From: an uncultured Campylobacter sp. | GTDB taxonomy: Bacteria > Campylobacterota > Campylobacteria > Campylobacterales > Campylobacteraceae | Length of the DNA stretch: 43,119 bases | NCBI RefSeq assembly: GCF_947255105.1 | Contig: NZ_CAMYFP010000011.1 | Span: forward strand, 1-43,119 | Reading direction: 5' to 3' | Part shown: positions 1-7,060 of the stretch, piece by piece | Position numbering within the stretch: position 1 is the stretch's first letter | Layout of the letters: the number at the start of each line of letters is the position of its first letter | Program-made: the position numbers and the translations under genes | Notes under the pieces: model-generated | Databases searched by the model: none | Told to the model about the DNA's origin: nothing | What the model saw: the letters and a program-made list of their open reading frames with translations, nothing else

Positions 1-43
1 AGATATATTGTTTGTTAAAGAGTAGTGGAGTTTAGAGGGTAGG

Positions 44-532
44 AGTTGTTTGAGTTGAAATTTAAAGTGAGTTAAAAGCTATATGGATATGAATTTGAAG
101 CAGGTTGTATTAAAAATAGATTGGTTATAAGTCTAAATTAGGTGTGGTTTTTGATTGGTTTAAATTTCAGATGAGTTAAATTTGAAGTGGTTTGGTTTAG
201 TTAAAAGAGGTTTTAAATTTAAAGATGATTCTAATATATAAATAAGAGTAGTTGAAATTTAAAGTAGATTTGAAAAGTGATAGTGAGTTGAAATTTAAGT
301 GGTTAAAGTTGTTTGTTGAGCTGGAATTTAAAGTTGTTTGGATGTTTGAATACAGAAGTTGTTTGAGTTGAAATTTAAAGTTAGTTAAAAGTTATATGGA
401 TATGAATTTGAGGCAGGGTTATATTTGAAGCAGATTAGATTAAAGATAGATTTAGTTAAAGTCTAAATTAGATGTAGTTTTTTAAAGGTTGATGAGTTTA
501 AATTTGAAGATGAGTTAAATTGAAGTGGTTGG
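44..532. repeat. Long imperfect direct repeat in gene-free DNA
   Basis: The first 578 bases hold no convincing gene on either strand. Two copies of a long repeat lie about 313 bases apart, at roughly 44-192 and 357-532. Their first 61 bases (44-104 and 357-417) match at 58 of 61 positions by eye. The rest aligns with small insertions, sharing blocks such as GTCTAAATTA and GATGAGTTAAAT. AAATTTAAAG-like words recur throughout, and the + strand is nearly free of C. The copies look like an old duplication of non-coding DNA. No inverted ends, transposase or RNA gene was recognised. Confidence 0.75.
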
Positions 533-578
533 AAGATATAAATTTGAAACGGGTTACTCTAAATTTAAGCGATAAGTT

Positions 579-611
579 AGAGATTTAAGTATTTAATAAG
601 CTTAAATCTCT
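579..611 (-). terminator. Hairpin downstream of the DUF2846-like lipoprotein gene
   Basis: A perfect 11-bp inverted repeat (AGAGATTTAAG / CTTAAATCTCT) with an 11-base loop lies just after the lipoprotein stop codon on the minus strand. There is no strong T-run after it, so termination is inferred from position and stem length. Confidence 0.5.
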
Positions 612-619
612 CTTTACTA

Positions 620-1105
620 TTATCGAATCATCTTTTCGCAAGTTTGTAGGTCAATAAAGCCTAGTTCAACATATCCGTTCGAATCATAAGAAGCTTCTAG
701 ACAATAAAATTTTCCAGGCTTTGGTGTAAAATAGACATATTTTTTCAGACTAGCCTCTCCAAAAATATTTGAACCATACAAAGTTATGATAGTTGGCATA
801 TTTGGCTCCAAATCCATAAAGGCATATCCGCCATTTGAAATTTTTGCTAAAAAGTTATTCCTATAAATTGGCTCATTATGGTCATTAAACTGTGGATTGT
901 AGTCATAATAAAAGACAAAGTCTAACCCTATTCCGACCCAAATATTGTTTTTTCTTGTTACATATACTCTTGCTTTATCTTTTGATGGAACTTGTAATAT
1001 CCTATTTTGTGATGTTTCAAAACCACTACTAAAAGAATATTTTGCATTCGAAGCACATCCGATAAAAACAAAAGAAATCAAGCAATATAGAGCTATTTTT
1101 TTCAT
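620..1105 (-). CDS. DUF2846-like lipoprotein
   Basis: This 161-residue protein begins with a short basic and hydrophobic signal ending in F-I-G-C, so Cys17 is the likely lipidated residue of a membrane-anchored lipoprotein. The -3 position is Phe, slightly off the usual lipobox. The mature part fits the DUF2846 pattern: a strand rich in V-Y-V-T near residue 48, a G-G-Y-A-F-M-D-L-E-P segment near 92-101, and a late segment around G-K-F-Y-C-L. Its function is unknown. A second protein of similar type is encoded at 31533-32009; the two share architecture and weak sequence similarity. The start is supported by GAGAGAG ahead of ATG. Transcription probably starts from the promoter at 1136-1156, whose T15 tract could vary in length. 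Confidence 0.75.
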   Translation of the reverse strand: MKKIALYCLISFVFIGCASNAKYSFSSGFETSQNRILQVPSKDKARVYVTRKNNIWVGIGLDFVFYYDYNPQFNDHNEPIYRNNFLAKISNGGYAFMDLEPNMPTIITLYGSNIFGEASLKKYVYFTPKPGKFYCLEASYDSNGYVELGFIDLQTCEKMIR

Positions 1106-1135
1106 ATCTCTCTCCTAATTTTTTAATAGTCACAT

Positions 1136-1156
1136 ATTATCAAAAAAAAAAAAAAA
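1136..1156 (-). promoter_or_regulatory. Promoter with a T15 homopolymer next to the -10 box
   Basis: Read on the minus strand, fifteen consecutive T (1142-1156) run directly into GATAAT (1136-1141), about 30 bases upstream of the lipoprotein ATG. Campylobacter sigma-70 promoters characteristically have a T-rich block ahead of the -10 box, so this is a natural promoter. Slippage in a tract this long could change promoter strength. Confidence 0.6.
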
Positions 1157-1292
1157 TAGAATGCTTAAAATTATCTTAATTTATCTATTTTTGCTCTATT
1201 TATATTAGTATTTTAAATTTTGTTGCTAAAAGAGTAAAAACTTCAACAAATCACTCGAATTTAAAAGTCTTGCCAACTAACAAAACAGACTC

Positions 1293-1913
1293 TCAAAATA
1301 AAAACTCTTTAGCAACAGTTGGCAAAGAGAGATAGTAAAAATCATCTTTATTGTAAAACTCATTTGTCAAATCAAGTAGCTTTTTTAACTCATCTTTGGT
1401 TAAATTTATCTCTATTTTAGCGCCGTTTTCATCAAATTCTTTAAGCGAGTCAATGTTATTTTGCTCCAAAAAATACTCAACTCTTGAGAGCAGCTGATAA
1501 CTTGTAAAAAAACTACAGTCATATCTAAGCTCAAATTTCACAACCTCTGCACCATCTATAGCCAAATTTGTGCTACTTCCATAGGCTCTCACTAGCCCTC
1601 CTGTTCCTAGCTTAATCCCGCCAAAATACCGCACTATCAAAACAGCACACTCTATCAAATTTGCCCCTTTTAAGGCAGAAAGTGCCGCTGGTCCGCTTGT
1701 GCCTTTTGGTTCGCCATCATCGCTTTGGTTTTCTACTATTTGGTGAAATTTATTAAGATGTCTGTAGGCCCAAACGATGTGAGCCGCTTTTGGATGCTCC
1801 TCTTTTAGCCTTTTGTAGAGAGTTTCAAACTCACTAAATGGCGTTAAAAAGGCAATGAAATTTGACTTTCTAATCTCTTGTGATGTCTGATATGTCTTTT
1901 TAATAGTTTGCAA
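1293..1913 (-). CDS. YigZ/IMPACT-family protein
   Basis: This 206-residue protein matches the YigZ family in length and motifs. The N-terminal UPF0029 domain carries D-D-G-E-P-K-G-T-S-G-P and G-G-I-K-L-G-T-G-G-L near residues 65-107, and a smaller C-terminal domain follows. The family is related to eukaryotic IMPACT, which acts in translation control; the bacterial role is not settled. The start is TTG with AGGAG about eight bases upstream, and no ATG gives a better N-terminus. The gene is monocistronic or a short unit, and divergent from the galU relic and pgi. Confidence 0.88.
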   Translation of the reverse strand: MQTIKKTYQTSQEIRKSNFIAFLTPFSEFETLYKRLKEEHPKAAHIVWAYRHLNKFHQIVENQSDDGEPKGTSGPAALSALKGANLIECAVLIVRYFGGIKLGTGGLVRAYGSSTNLAIDGAEVVKFELRYDCSFFTSYQLLSRVEYFLEQNNIDSLKEFDENGAKIEINLTKDELKKLLDLTNEFYNKDDFYYLSLPTVAKEFLF

Positions 1914-1988
1914 AACAGCTCCTAATTAGCTAAATTTCAAACATTTTATCATAACATTTGCGAAGCTAAATTTAAACGCCAAGTTAGG

Positions 1989-1994
1989 TATAAT
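1989..1994 (+). promoter_or_regulatory. -10 box upstream of the galU relic and pgi
   Basis: TATAAT lies 26 bases upstream of the old galU start codon, followed by AAGGA at 2009-2013. The promoter appears intact although galU has decayed, so it may now serve pgi. Confidence 0.5.
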
Positions 1995-2019
1995 AACTAA
2001 ATTTATTTAAGGAACTATT

Positions 2020-2264
2020 ATGATAAAAAGTTGTCTTTTCCCTGCTGCTGGATATGTTTTTGCTATCTATTAAATGTATGAAAAAATTTGCCTTTAAAAA
2101 GACTAAGTCGGGAATTGGCAAAGAGATACAGACAGTAGGCGCACTCTTAAAACAGGTAAAAGAGAGTATGGTTATTGCTTATAAATTTAAAGGCAAAAGA
2201 TTTGATTGTGGCTTTTATCGTGGATTTGTTGAACTTTTATGAGAAATTTAATGGTAAAAAATAA
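2020..2264 (+). pseudogene. galU: galU relic (UTP-glucose-1-phosphate uridylyltransferase) with large internal deletion
   Basis: The ribosome site and first codons survive: ATG at 2020 starts M-I-K-S-C-L-F-P-A-A-G-Y, the nucleotide-binding N-terminus of GalU, and then runs to a stop at 2071-2073. About 200 codons of the usual roughly 270-290 are missing. In another frame, 2093-2233 encodes the GalU C-terminal region, with recognisable K-T-K-S-G-I-G-K-E-I-Q, A-L-L-K-Q-V-K, Y-K-F-K-G-K-R-F-D-C-G and G-F-V-E. A further loss of about 8 bases after G-F-V-E shifts the frame again; the downstream frame F-Y-E-K-F-N-G-K-K ends at TAA 2262-2264, inside the start of pgi. This is a remnant of a gene that once overlapped pgi, not a functional small gene. 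Whether another galU exists elsewhere cannot be seen. Confidence 0.85.
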
Positions 2265-3483
2265 AATTTACTTCAACAAAGAGCAACTTCAACTCATAAA
2301 AGAGTATCAAGAGCGCATAAATAGTGAGTTTAAGAGCGGTCAAGTTGGATACTATCATCTGCTTAAATTTGATAAAGAGATTTTAAAAAAAGTTGATGAG
2401 TTTTTAAAAAATAGAAGTTTTGACGATGTTGTGGTAGTTGGGGTTGGGGGCTCTAGTCTTGGAACAAAGGCGATATACAGGGCATTGCAGCATAATTATA
2501 AAAAGATAAATTTGCATTTTTTAGACAATATTGATGGGCTTTATTTTGAAGAGATGACAAAAAAGCTACATTACAAAACAACTCTTTTCCTAATCATCTC
2601 CAAATCAGGCACAACTATCGAAACTATCACAAACTTTAAACTAATAATTGATAAATTCAACGTCGACAATCTTAAAGATAACTTCATCATCATAACAAAC
2701 GAAGGCTCAAAACTTGAGAAATTTGCCATCTCAAAAGAGGTGCTGTTTTTTAACGCTCCAAAGAATATTAGTGGAAGATTTAGCGTGTTAAGTGTCATCG
2801 GACTAATTCCTCTTTATATCGCAGGTTTTGATATAGATGAGCTTTTAAATGGAGCAAGAGAGTGTGAAAGAGAGTTTTTTGAGTTAAAAGATCTCACAAT
2901 TCTTCAAAAAGCATATCACTATGCAACCTCAAACAGCGCATCGGCAAATATATTGTTTAGTTATTCGGAAAAATTAAAAGAGTTTAATGAGTGGTACGTC
3001 CAGCTTTGGGCTGAGAGTCTTGGCAAAAAAAGAGCACACACAAGAGTTGGATTGACGCCGATTGGACTTATAGGAAGTAAAGATCAGCACTCATTTTTGC
3101 AACTTCTAATGGACGGTCCAAAAGACAAAACAGTAACTTTTATCAAAGTTTCCAATAGCTCATCTAACTTAACAGTCCCACAACTCTCACTAGAAGGTTT
3201 AGAAGAGTGCGATTTTGTAAATGGCACTTCATATCAAGAGTTTTTAAATCTTCAATGCAAAGCAACACTAAATTTATTGATAGACGAGGGGCTTAGTGTG
3301 GATCTTTTGGAGGTCCAAAGTCTTGATGAGTGGCATATGGGATATTTGATATTTTATTATGAACTACTTACTAGCTGTGTTGGAGCAATGCTTGGCATAA
3401 ATACATATGATCAACCAGGAGTTGAAGTTGGAAAGAGAATTTTAAAAACAATATTTACAAAAAAGCATTTACATAATGTTTAA
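2251..3483 (+). CDS. pgi: Glucose-6-phosphate isomerase
   Basis: The enzyme interconverts glucose 6-phosphate and fructose 6-phosphate in the cytoplasm. In Campylobacter, which generally lacks a complete glycolysis, it mainly serves gluconeogenesis and sugar precursor supply. The protein is about 410 residues, the short form usual in this group. It shows the SIS-type phosphate-binding motifs G-V-G-G-S-S-L-G and S-K-S-G-T-T-I-E-T, and a C-terminal K-D-Q-H-S-F segment. An upstream ATG at 2239 would add four residues, but that codon lies in the former galU reading region. ATG 2251, giving M-V-K-N-K-I-Y-F, is the better guess. The gene formerly overlapped the end of galU. Confidence 0.92.
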   Translation: MVKNKIYFNKEQLQLIKEYQERINSEFKSGQVGYYHLLKFDKEILKKVDEFLKNRSFDDVVVVGVGGSSLGTKAIYRALQHNYKKINLHFLDNIDGLYFEEMTKKLHYKTTLFLIISKSGTTIETITNFKLIIDKFNVDNLKDNFIIITNEGSKLEKFAISKEVLFFNAPKNISGRFSVLSVIGLIPLYIAGFDIDELLNGARECEREFFELKDLTILQKAYHYATSNSASANILFSYSEKLKEFNEWYVQLWAESLGKKRAHTRVGLTPIGLIGSKDQHSFLQLLMDGPKDKTVTFIKVSNSSSNLTVPQLSLEGLEECDFVNGTSYQEFLNLQCKATLNLLIDEGLSVDLLEVQSLDEWHMGYLIFYYELLTSCVGAMLGINTYDQPGVEVGKRILKTIFTKKHLHNV

Positions 3484-3493
3484 ATTTACTTCA

Positions 3494-3499
3494 TATAAT
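3494..3499 (+). promoter_or_regulatory. -10 box of dps
   Basis: TATAAT lies 38 bases before the dps start codon, in an AT-rich spacer. A second TATAAT at 3515-3520 would leave a leader of about ten bases and is less likely. GGAGAAG at 3528-3534 is the ribosome site. Confidence 0.45.
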
Positions 3500-3537
3500 A
3501 ATCACTATCAAATTTATAATAAAATAAGGAGAAGAAA

Positions 3538-3975
3538 ATGACAAAAGTTATAGATCAGTTAAAACAAATTCAAGCGGACCTACATTTGCTTATAACAGAA
3601 CTTCACAACTACCATTGGAATGTTAAAGGGCTTCAATTCGTATCAGTTCATAACTATACAGAAGCAGCATATGACGCAGCTTTTGAGGCCTTTGATCAAA
3701 TAGCCGAGAGAGTTTTGCAAGTTGGTGGAAAGCCATATGTTTGCAACAAAGCTATGGCAGAGGCAGCTAAACTTCCTATAGCAAAAAAAGATAGCTTTAC
3801 AGCTAAAGAGGTTGCTGAAAATATGAAAGTTGCCTATGAATATATGTTAAAAGAGTTTAAAAAACTAGCAGAACTTGCAGAAAAAGAGGGCGATAGTGCT
3901 ACTGTTGCGATGTGTGATGATTATATTGGAAAGTATGAAAAAGATCTTTGGATGTTAAGATCAATGCTTGCATAA
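3538..3975 (+). CDS. dps: Dps-family ferritin-like protein
   Basis: This 145-residue protein belongs to the Dps family of dodecameric mini-ferritins, which oxidise Fe(II) with peroxide, store iron and protect DNA. The intersubunit ferroxidase residues are visible: His26 in H-W-N-V-K-G, His38, and Asp53 and Glu57 in D-Q-I-A-E-R. Length and helical pattern fit the family, with no long lysine-rich N-terminal tail. It sits alone between pgi and a hairpin terminator, with its own promoter and a strong GGAGAAG ribosome site. Confidence 0.93.
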   Translation: MTKVIDQLKQIQADLHLLITELHNYHWNVKGLQFVSVHNYTEAAYDAAFEAFDQIAERVLQVGGKPYVCNKAMAEAAKLPIAKKDSFTAKEVAENMKVAYEYMLKEFKKLAELAEKEGDSATVAMCDDYIGKYEKDLWMLRSMLA

Positions 3976-3979
3976 TCAC

Positions 3980-4004
3980 AGATAGGGAGCCACTCTCCCT
4001 ATCT
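3980..4004 (+). terminator. Hairpin after dps
   Basis: A 10-bp perfect stem (AGATAGGGAG / CTCCCTATCT) with a five-base loop lies four bases after the dps stop codon. The following bases are only mildly T-rich. Confidence 0.7.
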
Positions 4005-4188
4005 CACAACTTCTTATAAAACTAAAATTTCTTGATATCTTCTTTCAAAATAGCTCTTTAAACCCACTCTTTCAATATAAATTTAATAGATTTTAAATAA
4101 ATTATCAAAAAATTATTATATTTTAATAAAAGTATGGTAGAATAAATAGTTATAAAATACCAAAAAAGATTAAAAATAGGTTGGATTT

Positions 4189-5400
4189 ATGTTAAGAGTT
4201 TTTACCTTTGTATTTTTTTTCGCTATAAGTTTTGTGATTGGTTCACCAAACCCAGATATTGTCAAGAGATTTACCAAGCCTACTAACTGCACAGCCTGTC
4301 ACGAAGAACAGGTAAAGGATTGGGTTACCTCTTTGCATGCAAAATCGCACGAAGAAAAAAATGAGCTCTACCATGCAACAGTAAAGTTCGTTTCAAAAGA
4401 GTTGAGACAGCCATATGAAGCCACTTTGCTTAATTGTGGTAAATGTCACAACCCACGCCTTGATGTAAAAAGTGTAGATGAAAACTATATGTTGTCAAAA
4501 GCTTTTGATGTAAATACAGAAGAGAAGCAAGTTGTAGATGAGGCGATAAGCGCTATTCACATAAAAAATGGTGTCTCTTGCTATGTTTGTCATAACATTG
4601 ATAGCATAAAACCTAAAAAAAGTAACAATGATGTTGGTTATGAACTTATAAATTGGATAAAAGGTCCAGTTATCGTTGGTCCGTTTGAAGATGAGAGCGA
4701 TAGAGCAAAATATCATGAAAGCAAAAAGCGAGATTTCTTTGTCTCAGGTGATGAGCTTTGCCTTATCTGCCACCAAGGAAATGGTTCAAGCAACGCACTT
4801 TCAACCTACAATACAGGAGCAGAACAAAAGTCAAGTGGCGATGCTAGAAGATGTGTGGATTGTCATATGGGAGATCCAAAAGAGGGAATAATAGCGCCAG
4901 AAATTCACTCAGCAACAGCTACAAAAAGAATTATGAGATCGCATATATTTGCCGGTGTTAGAAATGATACAGATCTTTTAAAAGATGTCATTTTTGTGGA
5001 TTTGGTTAGAAACTATCAATCAATCGATCTTCTCATAAAAAATAGTGTTTCACATAAAATCCCAAGTGGCTTTAGCGGTAGAAGTCTTATGGTAAAACTA
5101 ACTTACAAAAAAGGCGATGAAGTGCTAAAAAGCGAAAATATAGAGCTTAAAGCAACCTACATTGATGATAAAAATCTAGAAACCCTCTCCTATGTAGCAA
5201 CCAACTTAGTAAGTGATACTAGACTAGAGCCAAGCTCTACAAAAACCATCACGCTCTATCCACCAGAAGGTGCCAATACGCTAGATGTTGAGCTAATATA
5301 CTATATATTATCACCATCTTTACAATATAAACTTCGCATAGACAGTGAGCATTTTACAAAGCCTTATGAGATAGTTAAAAAGAGTTTTCAGCTATTTTAA
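4189..5400 (+). CDS. Periplasmic pentaheme cytochrome c
   Basis: This 403-residue protein has an N-terminal hydrophobic signal of about 18 residues and five CXXCH haem-binding motifs, starting at Cys34, Cys83, Cys131, Cys191 and Cys222. It should therefore be an exported multihaem electron carrier. The haem arrangement and the haem-free C-terminal third, with a H-K-I-P-S-G-F-S-G-R segment, resemble cytochrome c554-type multihaem proteins of Epsilonproteobacteria. The electron donor and acceptor are unknown. A role in respiration of an oxidised nitrogen or sulfur compound is possible, but no partner reductase is adjacent. The gene stands alone, with a hairpin shared with the convergent E1-like gene. 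Confidence 0.85.
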   Translation: MLRVFTFVFFFAISFVIGSPNPDIVKRFTKPTNCTACHEEQVKDWVTSLHAKSHEEKNELYHATVKFVSKELRQPYEATLLNCGKCHNPRLDVKSVDENYMLSKAFDVNTEEKQVVDEAISAIHIKNGVSCYVCHNIDSIKPKKSNNDVGYELINWIKGPVIVGPFEDESDRAKYHESKKRDFFVSGDELCLICHQGNGSSNALSTYNTGAEQKSSGDARRCVDCHMGDPKEGIIAPEIHSATATKRIMRSHIFAGVRNDTDLLKDVIFVDLVRNYQSIDLLIKNSVSHKIPSGFSGRSLMVKLTYKKGDEVLKSENIELKATYIDDKNLETLSYVATNLVSDTRLEPSSTKTITLYPPEGANTLDVELIYYILSPSLQYKLRIDSEHFTKPYEIVKKSFQLF

Positions 5401-5415
5401 TTTAAAGTAGCTGAA
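5387..5415. terminator. Hairpin between convergent genes
   Basis: TTCAGCTA and TAGCTGAA form an 8-bp stem with a 13-base AT-rich loop. It spans the end of the cytochrome gene and the gap to the convergent ThiF-like gene, so it could end transcription from both sides. Confidence 0.5.
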
Positions 5416-5416
5416 G

Positions 5417-6079
5417 CTATAACTTAAATTTACGAAGTGCTATCTCATCTAAACTTAGGTCAAAATAGTAAAGCAAATCTTTTTTGACCTCAAACCCTGC
5501 AAGATAGCGAAGTGCCAAATTTGAACTAAAAGAGGCTGCAAACATAACTGTAGGAGCGACTATCCCTTTTGGACTACTTTGAAATTTAGCTAACTTTTTA
5601 AAATCACTCTTATGGATGAAAGCTATCTTTGCAAAAAACTCTTCAACTCCAGTATAGATCCAAGGAATTTCCCTTGTCTTTGCATAGCTGTCAATCTCTG
5701 CCCTTGTTTGGAAGTTGTCAGTTGCATCCAAAATAATATCATAGCTTTTATCGCTTTTTTTTATAAAATCACTAAATTTATCAAAATATGGCGTGATAGC
5801 TACATTTGGTGAGCGACTCTCAATCTTGTCTTTAAAAACTTCAGCCTTATATCTGCCCTCATCTTTGATATCAAAAAGTATCTGTCTATGAATGTTTGAG
5901 TAAGAAACCCTGTCAAAATCCACAACATCAAAACTCCCTATGCCACTACTTCCAAGAGCATAGGCAAAAGAGCTTCCTAGTCCGCCACTTCCGACTATCA
6001 AAACACTTTTGTCTTTTAAGCTATCCTGTCTTTTGGCACCCCAAAGCTCTATCTGTCTTTTAAAATACTCCTCTTTCAA
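5417..6079 (-). CDS. ThiF/MoeB/HesA-like E1 adenylyltransferase
   Basis: This 220-residue protein has the E1-like fold: an ATP-binding G-S-G-G-L-G-S-S loop at residues 30-37, the N-I-H-R-Q arginine finger near 63-67, and D-A-T-D-N-F-Q-T-R near 117-125. Such enzymes adenylate the C-terminus of a small sulfur-carrier protein such as ThiS or MoaD. The CXXC zinc pairs of many MoeB/ThiF proteins are absent. No carrier protein or thiG/thiH lies nearby, so the partner is unknown. The TTG start overlaps the stop of the upstream gene as TTGA. It is the last gene of the operon that begins at ileS. Confidence 0.8.
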   Translation of the reverse strand: MKEEYFKRQIELWGAKRQDSLKDKSVLIVGSGGLGSSFAYALGSSGIGSFDVVDFDRVSYSNIHRQILFDIKDEGRYKAEVFKDKIESRSPNVAITPYFDKFSDFIKKSDKSYDIILDATDNFQTRAEIDSYAKTREIPWIYTGVEEFFAKIAFIHKSDFKKLAKFQSSPKGIVAPTVMFAASFSSNLALRYLAGFEVKKDLLYYFDLSLDEIALRKFKL

Positions 6080-6879
6080 ATAAGCTCTCTTTTTTCTAAA
6101 TTTGATCTAAATTTCCAAAGCTCTCTAGCCTCTTTTATGCTCTTTTTGTTTAACTCGACTACCAAAGCGCCCTCTTTCTCACCTAAATAATCCTCAATTT
6201 TTCCAAATGGCGAGATTAGAAAACTATCGCCATAAAACTCGATAGAGCTATCCTCTAGCTTTGTTTTACCAACTCTATTTACCCTTAAAAGATAGCTGTT
6301 AGTTAAAAAGGCTCTCATCTTCAAAAGCTCTTGCCATCTCAAATTTGAATCAAAAGTAGAGGCAGTTGGCATCAAAATACAATCGACCTCCTCTTTTATG
6401 ATAGTGTGAAAAAAGTTATCAAAGTGCGCTTCATAGCCAAAAATAACTCCAAATTTAAACTCTTCAAAGCTAAAGATTGGAATTTTTACCTCTTGAAATT
6501 TAGCATAGTTTGCAAAAAAACTAGCCTCATCCCAATGTGGATAGTTTATCAATATATTTTGCGGATAAAAGGTGGCTTTTTTGCCATCAAATTTCATCAC
6601 ACCTTTAAGCAAGTCGCCCTCTTCTTCTATGATAATTGGCGCAACTATAAGTAGCTCAAACTTGTTACTAAGCTCCAAAAATAGCTGCTTTTTATGCAAT
6701 ATCTGCTCTTTTATCATACTTCTTGGCATTTTTATTAGCTCGGTAAAAAAGCTGTTGAGATTGTATTCGCTAAGCAAGGCAAGCTTCGCACCCTGCTCTT
6801 TGACATATTTTAGATAATACTCAATCCTTGCTCCGCTCATCGAAAGAGTTGGTAACTGAAGAGCTGCAAGCCTAATCAA
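6076..6879 (-). CDS. Nitrilase-fold protein lacking the catalytic Lys and Cys
   Basis: This 267-residue protein has the length and layout of the carbon-nitrogen hydrolase superfamily. The first catalytic residue of the Glu-Lys-Cys triad is kept as Glu38 in L-L-S-E-Y-N. By hand alignment, the family Y-R-K-x-H-L becomes Y-P-Q-N-I-L, with Gln107 at the Lys position, and the family G-V-x-I-C-Y-E becomes G-V-I-F-G-Y-E, with Gly148 at the Cys position. Hydrolysis by the usual thiol mechanism is therefore unlikely, and it may be a regulatory or binding pseudoenzyme. It starts at a TTG overlapping the end of xseB by 8 bases. Being flanked by intact genes without frame damage argues against a decaying gene. 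Confidence 0.75.
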   Translation of the reverse strand: MIRLAALQLPTLSMSGARIEYYLKYVKEQGAKLALLSEYNLNSFFTELIKMPRSMIKEQILHKKQLFLELSNKFELLIVAPIIIEEEGDLLKGVMKFDGKKATFYPQNILINYPHWDEASFFANYAKFQEVKIPIFSFEEFKFGVIFGYEAHFDNFFHTIIKEEVDCILMPTASTFDSNLRWQELLKMRAFLTNSYLLRVNRVGKTKLEDSSIEFYGDSFLISPFGKIEDYLGEKEGALVVELNKKSIKEARELWKFRSNLEKRELI

Positions 6880-7060
6880 CCTTTAGCTCCTCAATTTGAA
6901 GTTTTGCATTTTCTAAAATTTTGCTTGCCTCTTTTAAAAGAGTTACCCCCTTTTTATAGGCTTCTAAGCTCTCTTTTAAGGTTATATTTTTGTCGTTAAA
7001 AAGCTCTAAAATCTTGTCTATCTCTTTTAGCCTATCTTCAAAACTAAGTTCTTTTTCCAT
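6872..7060 (-). CDS. xseB: Exodeoxyribonuclease VII small subunit
   Basis: This 62-residue acidic, helical protein has the typical XseB pattern: F-E-D-R-L-K-E-I-D-K-I-L-E near the start, then S-L-E-A-Y-K-K-G and a K-L-Q-I-E-E-L end. Several XseB copies bind one XseA large subunit to form exonuclease VII, which degrades single-stranded DNA in mismatch repair and damage processing. xseA is not in the window. The gene overlaps the end of metX by 17 bases, indicating translational coupling. Confidence 0.88.
   Translation of the reverse strand: MEKELSFEDRLKEIDKILELFNDKNITLKESLEAYKKGVTLLKEASKILENAKLQIEELKVD

Noticed and set aside
1..578. CRISPR array
   Set aside because: The repeats are long, imperfect and not separated by unique spacers of even length.
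2054..2242. 62-residue open frame as a separate small gene
   Set aside because: Its C-terminal half is GalU sequence in a shifted frame, and the start lies within the decayed N-terminus. It is part of the galU relic.
6572..6817. 81-residue + strand frame opposite the nitrilase-fold gene
   Set aside because: Antisense shadow with Ser/Leu-rich composition typical of reverse frames, and no ribosome site.
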